From assembly GCA_947626715.1 (NCBI GenBank), contig CANQTG010000002.1, forward strand, positions 1 through 64,000: 64,000 nucleotides of DNA, in the 5' to 3' direction. The stretch comes from an uncultured Lachnospiraceae bacterium. Lineage in GTDB: Bacteria > Bacillota > Clostridia > Lachnospirales > Lachnospiraceae. The notes under the pieces are model-generated. The model ran no database searches. It was not told the origin of the DNA and saw nothing but the letters and a program-made list of their open reading frames with translations. A program made the translations under genes and the position numbers. Within the stretch, counting starts at the first letter, position 1, and the number at the start of each line of letters is the position of its first letter. This document shows, in pieces, positions 33,007 to 40,057 of the stretch.

Positions 33007-35130
33007 ATGAAAAGAGAAGAAGCAAGGCAGAGGGCAGAGGAACTTGTAGGGAAGATGACGTTGGAAGAGCGCGCGAGCCAGCTTCGTTACGACGCGCCGG
33101 CGATCCGCAGGCTGGGCATTCCGGCTTATAACTGGTGGGGAGAGAGCCTGCATGGCGTGGCAAGGGCGGGAACCGCTACGGTGTTTCCGCAGGCGATCGG
33201 CATGGCGGCGGCGTTCGACGAGGAGCTGATCGGGGAGGTCGCGGACTGTATCGCGACGGAAGGCAGGGCGAAATACAATGCGTTCTCCGCCCATGACGAC
33301 AGGGATATCTATAAAGGACTGACCTTCTGGTCGCCGAACGTGAATATCTTCCGCGACCCGAGATGGGGACGCGGCCACGAGACCTACGGAGAGGATCCAT
33401 ATCTGTCCTCGCGGCTCGGCGCGGCCTATGTAAAGGGACTTCAGGGAGACGGAGAGACCATGAAGGCGGCGGCCTGCGCAAAGCACTTCGCGGTCCATTC
33501 CGGGCCGGAGGCGCTGCGCCACGAATTTGACGCGCGCCCTACGCCTAAGGATATGGAAGAGACCTATCTGCCCGCCTTTGAAACGCTGGTAAAGGAGGCG
33601 CATGTGGAAGCGGTCATGGGGGCGTATAACCGCGTGAACGGCGCGCCGTGCTGCGGCAGCAAGGAGCTGCTGACGGATATCCTGCGGGAGAAATGGAAGT
33701 TTGAAGGGCATGTCGTATCGGACTGCTGGGCGGTACGGGATTTCCATGAGCACCATATGGTAACGTCCACGGCGGCGGAGTCGGCGGCGATGGCGATCAA
33801 CGCCGGCTGCGACTTAAATTGCGGCAATACCTATCTCCATATCCTGACGGCGTACCAGCAGGGGCTGGTCACGGAAGAGGCGATCACGGAAGCGGCGGTG
33901 CGCCTGTATACAACGCGGTATCTGCTGGGGCTCTTTGACGAGAGCGAATACGATACGATCCCGTATGAAACGGTGGAGTGCCCGGAACATCTCGCGCTGG
34001 CGGAAAGGGCGGCGCGGGAAAGTATCGTCATGCTGAAAAACGACGGGCTTCTGCCCCTTAATCCCCACAAGATCAAAACGATCGGCGTGATCGGGCCGAA
34101 CGCCAACAGCAGAAAGGCCCTAGTCGGAAACTATCACGGGACGGCCTCCGAGTATATCACCGTACTGGAGGGGATCCAGAGGTATGCGGAAGGGAAGGCA
34201 AGAGTCCTGTATTCCGAAGGCTGCGATCTGTTCCGGGATCGGACGGAAGCGCTGGCGGAGGCGGGGGACCGCCTGACGGAGGCGCAGATCGTGGCGGAGC
34301 ACAGCGACGTGGTCGTCTTGTGTCTGGGACTGGACGAGACGCTGGAGGGCGAGGAAGGGGATACCGGAAACAGCTACGCTTCCGGCGATAAGGAGGATCT
34401 GCTGCTCCCGAAGCCGCAGAGGGCGCTGATGGAAGCGATCGCCCAAACCCAAAAACCGGTCGTGCTCTGCCTGATGGCGGGCAGCGCGATCGACCTGAGC
34501 TATCCGCAGGAGCATTTTAACGCGATCCTGCAGCTGTGGTATCCGGGCGCAAGAGGCGGAAAGAGCGCGGCCGATATCCTGTTCGGGGAGGTCTCCCCTT
34601 CCGGCAAGCTGCCGGTCACCTTCTATAACGATCTGAAAGAGCTGCCTGACTTTACGGATTACCGTATGGAAAAGAGAACCTACCGTTATATGGAAGGAAA
34701 AGCGCAGTATCCGTTCGGCTTCGGCCTGACCTACGGGGACGTGGTCGTGACAGAGGCGGAGGCGTCGGTGGAGAGAGACGGCGGAACGGACGATCTTGGC
34801 CTGCCCAGCGTGCGCGTTCGGGTGACGGCGGTCAATCGGGGCGGACGGGATACGGATGAGGTCGTGCAGATCTACGTAAAGAGCGAAGAGAGTGCGGATG
34901 CGGCGCGCAATCCGGCTCTGTGCGCGTTCCGGCGCATTCATGTAAAGGCCGGGGAGCACGTGGATACGGAGCTTGTAATCCGCGGCAGGGCGTTTACGGT
35001 TGTAAACGAGAAGGGCGAGAGGAAAAAGGGCGGAGCACGCTTCACCCTCTACGCCGCCGTTTCGCAGCCGGATGAAAGAAGCGCGGAGCTGACGGGGACA
35101 AGGCCGGTCGCGCTGCAGCTTGTGTTGTAA
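33007..35130 (+). CDS. glycoside hydrolase family 3 enzyme (beta-xylosidase/beta-glucosidase)
   Basis: A 707-residue cytoplasmic enzyme without signal peptide. The catalytic barrel (about 1-310) has NWWGESLHGVARAGTATVFP, RDPRWGRGHETYGEDPYLSS and AAACAKHFAVHSGPE. The nucleophile is Asp239 in GHVVSDCWAV. A second alpha/beta domain (about 320-550) has ESIVMLKNDGLLPL. A fibronectin-like C-terminal domain follows (about 590-707, VRVRVTAVNRGGRDTDEVVQ). The NWWGE-LHGVAR pattern is that of GH3 beta-xylosidases. It cleaves imported oligosaccharides, fitting the adjacent transporter and AraC regulator. Confidence 0.92.
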   Translation: MKREEARQRAEELVGKMTLEERASQLRYDAPAIRRLGIPAYNWWGESLHGVARAGTATVFPQAIGMAAAFDEELIGEVADCIATEGRAKYNAFSAHDDRDIYKGLTFWSPNVNIFRDPRWGRGHETYGEDPYLSSRLGAAYVKGLQGDGETMKAAACAKHFAVHSGPEALRHEFDARPTPKDMEETYLPAFETLVKEAHVEAVMGAYNRVNGAPCCGSKELLTDILREKWKFEGHVVSDCWAVRDFHEHHMVTSTAAESAAMAINAGCDLNCGNTYLHILTAYQQGLVTEEAITEAAVRLYTTRYLLGLFDESEYDTIPYETVECPEHLALAERAARESIVMLKNDGLLPLNPHKIKTIGVIGPNANSRKALVGNYHGTASEYITVLEGIQRYAEGKARVLYSEGCDLFRDRTEALAEAGDRLTEAQIVAEHSDVVVLCLGLDETLEGEEGDTGNSYASGDKEDLLLPKPQRALMEAIAQTQKPVVLCLMAGSAIDLSYPQEHFNAILQLWYPGARGGKSAADILFGEVSPSGKLPVTFYNDLKELPDFTDYRMEKRTYRYMEGKAQYPFGFGLTYGDVVVTEAEASVERDGGTDDLGLPSVRVRVTAVNRGGRDTDEVVQIYVKSEESADAARNPALCAFRRIHVKAGEHVDTELVIRGRAFTVVNEKGERKKGGARFTLYAAVSQPDERSAELTGTRPVALQLVL

Positions 35131-35157
35131 AGACACCGGAAACGTAAAAGACGCTGT

Positions 35158-35229
35158 AAAATAAGAAGAAAAGCTCCTTTTCCGTTACAAAGGGATCGGG
35201 CCGCGCGGGTATCGGCGCGGCCTTTCCTT
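35158..35229 (+). repeat. 72-bp direct repeat, left copy (with terminator hairpin)
   Basis: It matches 38612-38683 at 70 of 72 positions in the same orientation. It contains GGCCGCGC...GCGCGGCC followed by TTTCC, so it also works as the terminator of the GH3 gene. The outer CTCCTTTTCC arm present in both copies has its pairing partner only at the right copy. Confidence 0.85.
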
Positions 35230-35271
35230 TAGGAAAGAAAAAAATAAGTTAAATAAGTTGGGCGAGGACGT

Positions 35272-35976
35272 ATGTATACGATCGGAATATGTGATGACGG
35301 CAGGAATGTCTGCGATTCCATTGAGAATATGCTCGAACGATATGCGCAGGAAAAGAATGTCCGGTTAGATATCAGTGCGTGGTATACAGGAGAGGATCTG
35401 ATGGACAATCTGGTATCAGGCCATCATCTGGATATTCTTTTTCTGGATATAGAGCTGGTCAATATGACCGGAACGGAAGTCGGCGGTTATATCAGGAATC
35501 AGCTTGACGATATGGGAATGCAGATTATTTATATCTCCGGAAAATCATCCTATGCGCAGCAGCTATTTAAAACGCAGCCCATAGATTTTCTGGTCAAACC
35601 GATCTCCCAAAAGCAAATCTATGAGGTTATGGATACCGCCGTCAGGATCATAAAAAGGAAAAAAGAAAGGTTTGAGTTTCAGCAGGGAAAAGATTACTAT
35701 TATGTTCCTATGGGCGATATTATTTACCTGCAGAGCGAAGGGAGAAAGGTAAAGGTCATATCTCAAAAGACATCATTTGAATACTATGGAAAATTGAGCG
35801 AAGCCGCAAAACAGTTATCCGGGGATTTTATCAGGATACATAAATCGTTCATCGTCAACAAGGAATATGTCTTTCGATATACCTATGAGACAGTGGAGAT
35901 GATAGATGGAACGATCTTCACGATCAGTATGGCAAACCGAAAAAATGTAAGGGACAGGATTTTGAAGGAAGAATAA
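35272..35976 (+). CDS. LytTR-family response regulator (AgrA-like)
   Basis: A 234-residue regulator. The receiver (1-120) has acidic residues D8/D9 (GICDDGRN), phosphoacceptor in ILFLDIELVNMTG and Lys in FLVKPIS. The LytTR DNA-binding domain (about 130-234) has YVPMGDIIYLQSEGRKVKVI and LSGDFIRIHKSFIVNKEYVF. Base composition is more AT-rich than the flanks. The kinase gene starts 2 bp after its stop. AgrA-type regulators usually bind paired direct repeats, and such repeats are present upstream of the lipoprotein gene of this module (37336-37374). Confidence 0.92.
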   Translation: MYTIGICDDGRNVCDSIENMLERYAQEKNVRLDISAWYTGEDLMDNLVSGHHLDILFLDIELVNMTGTEVGGYIRNQLDDMGMQIIYISGKSSYAQQLFKTQPIDFLVKPISQKQIYEVMDTAVRIIKRKKERFEFQQGKDYYYVPMGDIIYLQSEGRKVKVISQKTSFEYYGKLSEAAKQLSGDFIRIHKSFIVNKEYVFRYTYETVEMIDGTIFTISMANRKNVRDRILKEE

Positions 35977-35978
35977 CG

Positions 35979-37250
35979 ATGCCTGATGTTATCATGTGCT
36001 TATTAACCAATCTTTTCCGAATATTTCTTATTGACAGATGTGTGTCGTTCTTTATGGAGGAATATGCCGACGGAAGGAAGCGTTTCCTTGTCTGCGCCTG
36101 CTTTTATCTTATAAACGCCGCGACATTTTTAGCGTTCCATACCGTGTGGTTGAATATGCTGTGCAACCTCGCTGGGATCTGCGCGATTGCACGGCTGTAT
36201 ACCAAATCTGTCAGGTCAATTCTGTTTGTGTCCGGTACGGTTTATCTGGTAAACTGCGGATGCGATGTAGCCGCAACCTCTCTGTTTGTCACTTACCGCG
36301 ACGGGGAATCGTTCAGTCAGATTTATGCGGTTCTTTCCGTCCTTTTGTTTTTCATGTGCGTCCTTCTGATAAAAAGGATACTTACCGCTCGTAAAGGCAT
36401 GGAAACCGTTCCCAGCTTCCAGTTGCTTTTTATGCCCTTGTGCAGCATTACAGTCGTTATACTGCTGATCTATTTTGGCGGCTGTTCTCATATCGGGCTT
36501 GTGATCGTGAGCGTCGGCCTGCTGGTCATGAATTATCTCATGTTATATCTGTATAATCAGCTTCTCCTTACGACCGCGCAAAAATACGAAACAAAGCTGC
36601 TGCAGACACAGGTATCAGAGTATGCCAATCAGCTTAAGATCATCCTGCGCGGGGAGGAAAAGATAAAGGCTCTGCGGCATGATATGAAGCACCATCTCAA
36701 TGAATTAACGCTGCTTGCGAAGAAACATGAGGTATCTGAAATTCAAAATTATCTTGACCAGATGAAGCAGTTTGTCGAGAATCAGGACGAACTCATTGCT
36801 TCAGGAAATATGGAAATTGACAGTGTGCTGAATTATATGCTGCAAAAAGCAAAAAGAGAGCTGGAAACTGTGACGATAAAGGTGGCGCTGCCGGAAAAAG
36901 TAAGACATTCCTTCGACGTCAATGTTTTGCTGGGAAATCTGCTTGAAAACGCGATGGAGGCGGCCAGAGAAACGGACAAGAAATATCTTAGCGTCCGCGT
37001 CGCATTAAAAAAAGGGGTTTTAAGGATCAAAATCGAGAACAGCTTTTTGCCTTCCTGTCTCATCCGCGGGAACGAGCAGGGAAAGCCTCCGGCGCTTCTG
37101 ACTTCCAAAGCGTCTGCGGATTCGCATGGAATCGGGCTGGGCAACGTAAAGAAAATCGTAGAAAAGTATAACGGCACGATGGAGATCACAACGCGGAACG
37201 ATATTTTTTGTGTGAATCTGATCCTGTATATGGCGAAGATGGAAAAATGA
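35979..37250 (+). CDS. GHKL sensor kinase (AgrC-like)
   Basis: A 423-residue kinase with a polytopic N-terminal membrane domain (about six helices, residues 1-200), a coiled coil, and an AgrC-type dimerisation helix with the phosphoacceptor in LRHDMKHHLNELTLL. A GHKL ATPase follows (LLGNLLENAMEAARETDKK, SHGIGLGNVKKIVEKYNG). Kinases of this type often detect peptides through the membrane domain. No AgrB/AgrD-like genes are visible nearby, so the signal is unknown. Confidence 0.9.
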   Translation: MPDVIMCLLTNLFRIFLIDRCVSFFMEEYADGRKRFLVCACFYLINAATFLAFHTVWLNMLCNLAGICAIARLYTKSVRSILFVSGTVYLVNCGCDVAATSLFVTYRDGESFSQIYAVLSVLLFFMCVLLIKRILTARKGMETVPSFQLLFMPLCSITVVILLIYFGGCSHIGLVIVSVGLLVMNYLMLYLYNQLLLTTAQKYETKLLQTQVSEYANQLKIILRGEEKIKALRHDMKHHLNELTLLAKKHEVSEIQNYLDQMKQFVENQDELIASGNMEIDSVLNYMLQKAKRELETVTIKVALPEKVRHSFDVNVLLGNLLENAMEAARETDKKYLSVRVALKKGVLRIKIENSFLPSCLIRGNEQGKPPALLTSKASADSHGIGLGNVKKIVEKYNGTMEITTRNDIFCVNLILYMAKMEK

Positions 37251-37320
37251 GGATAATACTTCTCAGGCGGCGGCAAAGCGGCAGAGGCACGACGGCATAC
37301 AGGTCATGTCTTTTTTATTT

Positions 37321-37374
37321 TTGACAGAAATGTATATCATTTTTGTCATGAAACGGCGCTCCGATCATTTTTGT
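37321..37374 (+). promoter_or_regulatory. direct-repeat regulatory region ahead of the module's lipoprotein gene
   Basis: ATCATTTTTGT occurs twice, at 37336-37346 and 37364-37374, 28 bp apart. Each is part of an imperfect palindrome (ATCA...TGAT at the second). TTGACA stands at 37321-37326. The interval between the kinase stop and the lipoprotein start (222 bp) is otherwise empty. This is a candidate target for the adjacent LytTR regulator. Confidence 0.45.
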
Positions 37375-37472
37375 GATAAGCTCCTTTTGTTCATACAGGC
37401 AGACAAGAATCCTTATGCGTGAGATTTTTCCGTGGATTCTCTGTCATTCAATAATGAAGGAGGTCGCGATTT

Positions 37473-38612
37473 ATGAGCACTACTTATGCAAAGAGAGCGC
37501 AGATGAGAAAAGGATTGGCGGTTTTAACGGCTATGGCCTTTTGCGCCGCGGCATTGACAGGCTGCACGCACAGATCCCAAGCCGAAGATCCGTCAAAGAG
37601 TGAAGCGGATAGCGCCGGCGCTGCCGCTCAAGATACGAAAGTTAATATCGACGGCGGAGCGCAGCAGGAAGCGGACGCTGCCGGCGAGATCTTGGACACC
37701 GCTATTTTCCTTGACGAAAAACTGGACGAGAACCTATTCGTCAAAGCCGAGCTTAAAATGCCGGAGGCGACGCTCTACGAATATACGACGCGGTTGAAAA
37801 CCTTTGATCTTGCAAAAGCGCAGGAAGCGATACAGCAAAACGGAGAAGGAATTATCTCCGGCGATATTGGCTCTCTTTCTTATCAAAGAAACGATATGGC
37901 AGGCCATCTGGACACCTATTGCTCCTTTGCGGGGGAACAAGGGCTGGCAGATGAGAAGGAGTTGTCGTTTATGTCCCAAAAGGACGCCGTCGCAAGAGTC
38001 CAGAATTTGATAGACCAGTTGGAGATCGGCGGGCAATTAGGGACTCCGAAAGTAGTTGCAATGAACCGAACGGATTTTGAAAATGTAAAAAACGCAATCC
38101 TGACGGATGATACTTATCAAAAAATCCTTCCGTCGAAGGGGTATGAAAGCGACGTGTTTGACGAAAATCTGGAAGCGTACCGTATGGAATTTGGAATGGA
38201 GACAAACGGGATCCCGTTGTATGGACGCGATGATCCTCCTGTCAGGTCGGGCGGCGGAGTTATGGCGTTTCAGGTCAGCGTAACGGTATTGTTATCAAAC
38301 AGCGGCATGGAAAAGGTCGATATCATAGGGGCGCTGGAGCCCTTCGAGAATCAGCAGAAACGGGCGGATATCATCGGCGCGGAAGGGATCAAGGACGCAT
38401 TGATGTCAAAATACGGCGATGTGACGTTGTCGGAGGAATATCGAGCAGAAAATATCTGGCTGGAATATTTTCCGAGCCGAAGCGAAGGCTCTATTGAAAA
38501 TGTCGCTTTGGTTCCGGTGTGGTGCGTCGATTTTGCGATAGGAGGCAATACGGTCGAGGATTCCCAGTACACGCTTCGGTTTCATGCGGTCACGGGAGAG
38601 GTAGTTTCATAA
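37473..38612 (+). CDS. lipoprotein of unknown function, probable target of the LytTR system
   Basis: A 379-residue predicted lipoprotein (lipobox LTGC, Cys31) with a long n-region. A linker rich in Ala/Asp/Gln runs to about residue 75, followed by a large soluble domain. The C-terminus (WCVDFAIGGN, TLRFHAVTGEVVS) resembles a PepSY-like or YycI-like beta hairpin, but I cannot assign a family. AAGGAGGTCGCG precedes the ATG. The stop codon overlaps the first base of the right 72-bp repeat. Together with the two preceding genes it forms a self-contained regulatory module. Confidence 0.75.
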   Translation: MSTTYAKRAQMRKGLAVLTAMAFCAAALTGCTHRSQAEDPSKSEADSAGAAAQDTKVNIDGGAQQEADAAGEILDTAIFLDEKLDENLFVKAELKMPEATLYEYTTRLKTFDLAKAQEAIQQNGEGIISGDIGSLSYQRNDMAGHLDTYCSFAGEQGLADEKELSFMSQKDAVARVQNLIDQLEIGGQLGTPKVVAMNRTDFENVKNAILTDDTYQKILPSKGYESDVFDENLEAYRMEFGMETNGIPLYGRDDPPVRSGGGVMAFQVSVTVLLSNSGMEKVDIIGALEPFENQQKRADIIGAEGIKDALMSKYGDVTLSEEYRAENIWLEYFPSRSEGSIENVALVPVWCVDFAIGGNTVEDSQYTLRFHAVTGEVVS

Positions 38613-38683
38613 AAATAAGAAGAAAAGCTCCTTTTCCGATACAAAGGGACCGGGCCGCGCGGGTATCGGCGCGGCCTTTCCTT
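38612..38683 (+). repeat. 72-bp direct repeat, right copy
   Basis: Nearly identical to 35158-35229 (two substitutions). The two copies bracket the response regulator, kinase and lipoprotein genes (35272-38612). Confidence 0.85.
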
Positions 38684-38707
38684 AGGGAGGAAAAGGAGCT
38701 GTTTTTA
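38626..38707. terminator. large bidirectional terminator in the right repeat
   Basis: The outer stem AGCTCCTTTTCC (38626-38637) with GGAAAAGGAGCT (38689-38700) is a perfect 12 bp. It encloses the inner GGCCGCGC/GCGCGGCC hairpin and is followed by GTTTTTATT. It ends the lipoprotein gene (+) and can serve the convergent binding-protein gene (-). Confidence 0.8.
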
Positions 38708-38734
38708 TTCAACGTTTTTTGCGCCGCGCCGCCG

Positions 38735-39745
38735 TTATCCGGCGCTTGCCGCGTTCTGCGCAAACTGTGTCGTGACCAGCTCGTCGTAGGGAACGCGCGC
38801 GGGGAGCTCGCCGGATTCCTCGAGGATATTTTCCAGCAGGATAAACGAATCCTCCGAAAAGACCAGATCCTTAGGCCAAGTATCCTGTCCGGCGTAACGG
38901 GCTACGATGGCGGTGATCGTAGAAAGGCCGGTCTCCTCAAACTGCGGCTGTATGACCTCTGCGATCTCTTCCGGGCTGTGGCTGTTCACATAATCAAGGC
39001 CGCGCTGCAGAGCGTTGGTAAAGGCCTGAACGGTCTCAGGATTTTCGCTGAGATAGGAGTTCTTGGCGCTGAAGGCCGTATAGGGGACATAGCCGGAGTC
39101 GGTGCCGAGGGACGCGACGACATAGCCGTCCCCCTTTTCTTCTAAGGAGGTGGCGTGGGGCTCAAATTCTACGGTAAACGTCCCCTGTCCGCCGGAGAAG
39201 GCGGCCGCCGTGGAGCCGAAATCAATGCTCCGGTCGATATTGAGATCCGTCTCGGGGTCGATATTATGTTTTTTCAGGATATATTCAAAGACCATTTCCG
39301 GCATACCGCCCGCGCGTCCGCCCAGCACGTCCTGCCCCTTTAGCATATCCCATGAAAAATGATCGACAGGCTCGCGGGAAACGAGGAAGTTTCCGGCGCG
39401 CTGCGTCAGCTGGGCGAAGTTGACGACGGGGTCGTCCGTGCCGCCCGCATAGGTATAGATCGACGCCTCGGAGCCCATAAAGCCGATATCCGCTTCTCCC
39501 GAGAGGACGGCGGTCATCGTCTTATCGGCCCCGAAGCCTGTCACGAGCTCTAGCTCGATTCCTTCCTCCTCAAAATAACCTTCCTCGATGGCGACATACA
39601 TCGGCGCGTAAAAGACGGAATGCGCCACCTCGTTGAGTACGACCTTCTTGGCCTGACCGCCTTTGGCCGCCGTCTGGCCGCAGCCCGTGACCGCGCACAG
39701 CAGCAGAGCCAGCACGAGCGCGGAACGGATAAATTTTCGTTTCAT
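38735..39745 (-). CDS. NMT1/SsuA-type ABC substrate-binding lipoprotein
   Basis: A 336-residue lipoprotein (VTGC, Cys22) of the SsuA/ThiY/NMT1 class. It has NEVAHSVFYAPMYVAIEEGY, MTAVLSGEADIGFMGSEASI, QDVLGGRAGGMPEMVFEYIL and YVPYTAFSAKNSYLSENPET. Members bind sulfonates, nitrate, bicarbonate, riboflavin or pyrimidine precursors. ATG 39745 has GGGAGG upstream; an upstream in-frame ATG is less suitable. No permease or ATPase gene is adjacent, so it must work with subunits encoded elsewhere or beyond a disrupted operon. Ligand unknown. Confidence 0.88.
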   Translation of the reverse strand: MKRKFIRSALVLALLLCAVTGCGQTAAKGGQAKKVVLNEVAHSVFYAPMYVAIEEGYFEEEGIELELVTGFGADKTMTAVLSGEADIGFMGSEASIYTYAGGTDDPVVNFAQLTQRAGNFLVSREPVDHFSWDMLKGQDVLGGRAGGMPEMVFEYILKKHNIDPETDLNIDRSIDFGSTAAAFSGGQGTFTVEFEPHATSLEEKGDGYVVASLGTDSGYVPYTAFSAKNSYLSENPETVQAFTNALQRGLDYVNSHSPEEIAEVIQPQFEETGLSTITAIVARYAGQDTWPKDLVFSEDSFILLENILEESGELPARVPYDELVTTQFAQNAASAG

Positions 39746-39827
39746 AAATTGATTCCTCCCAAAATCGATCAAGAATAGTGTATAATCGTATTATATTGGG
39801 AAATTTGCAAAACGTGCGCGATATGGT

Positions 39828-40029
39828 ATGATAACGAGGAAAGTGCCGACGCCGCTTGCGGCAGTCGGGATTTGACGAGTGGCACCATCGAGACGACAGT
39901 CGAGAGGGAATGATAACGAGGAAAGCGCCGACGCCGCTTGCGGCAGTCGGGATTTGACGAGTAGCGCCATCGAGACGAGAGTCGAGAGGGAATGATAACG
40001 AGGAAAGCGCCGACGGCGCTTGCGGCGGT
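39828..40029 (+). repeat. 82-bp tandem repeat upstream of pcrA (2.5 copies)
   Basis: Units start at 39828, 39910 and 39992 with ATGATAACGAGGAAAG. Each holds the hairpin CCGAC-GCCGC-TT-GCGGC-A-GTCGG and a second element with ATCGAGACGA and GTCGAG. Copies 1 and 2 differ at only a few positions. The third is truncated 28 bp before the pcrA start codon and lies in its leader. Confidence 0.85.
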
Positions 40030-40057
40030 CAAAAAAAGAACGGGAGAAACGAAAACG

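Noticed and set aside
35272-38612. Agr-type peptide quorum-sensing locus
   Set aside because: The regulator and kinase are Agr-like, but no AgrB protease or AgrD-like small peptide gene could be found within the bracketed region.
39828-40029. Possible CRISPR array
   Set aside because: The 82-bp units are contiguous and nearly identical throughout; there are no short constant repeats separated by variable spacers, and no cas genes.
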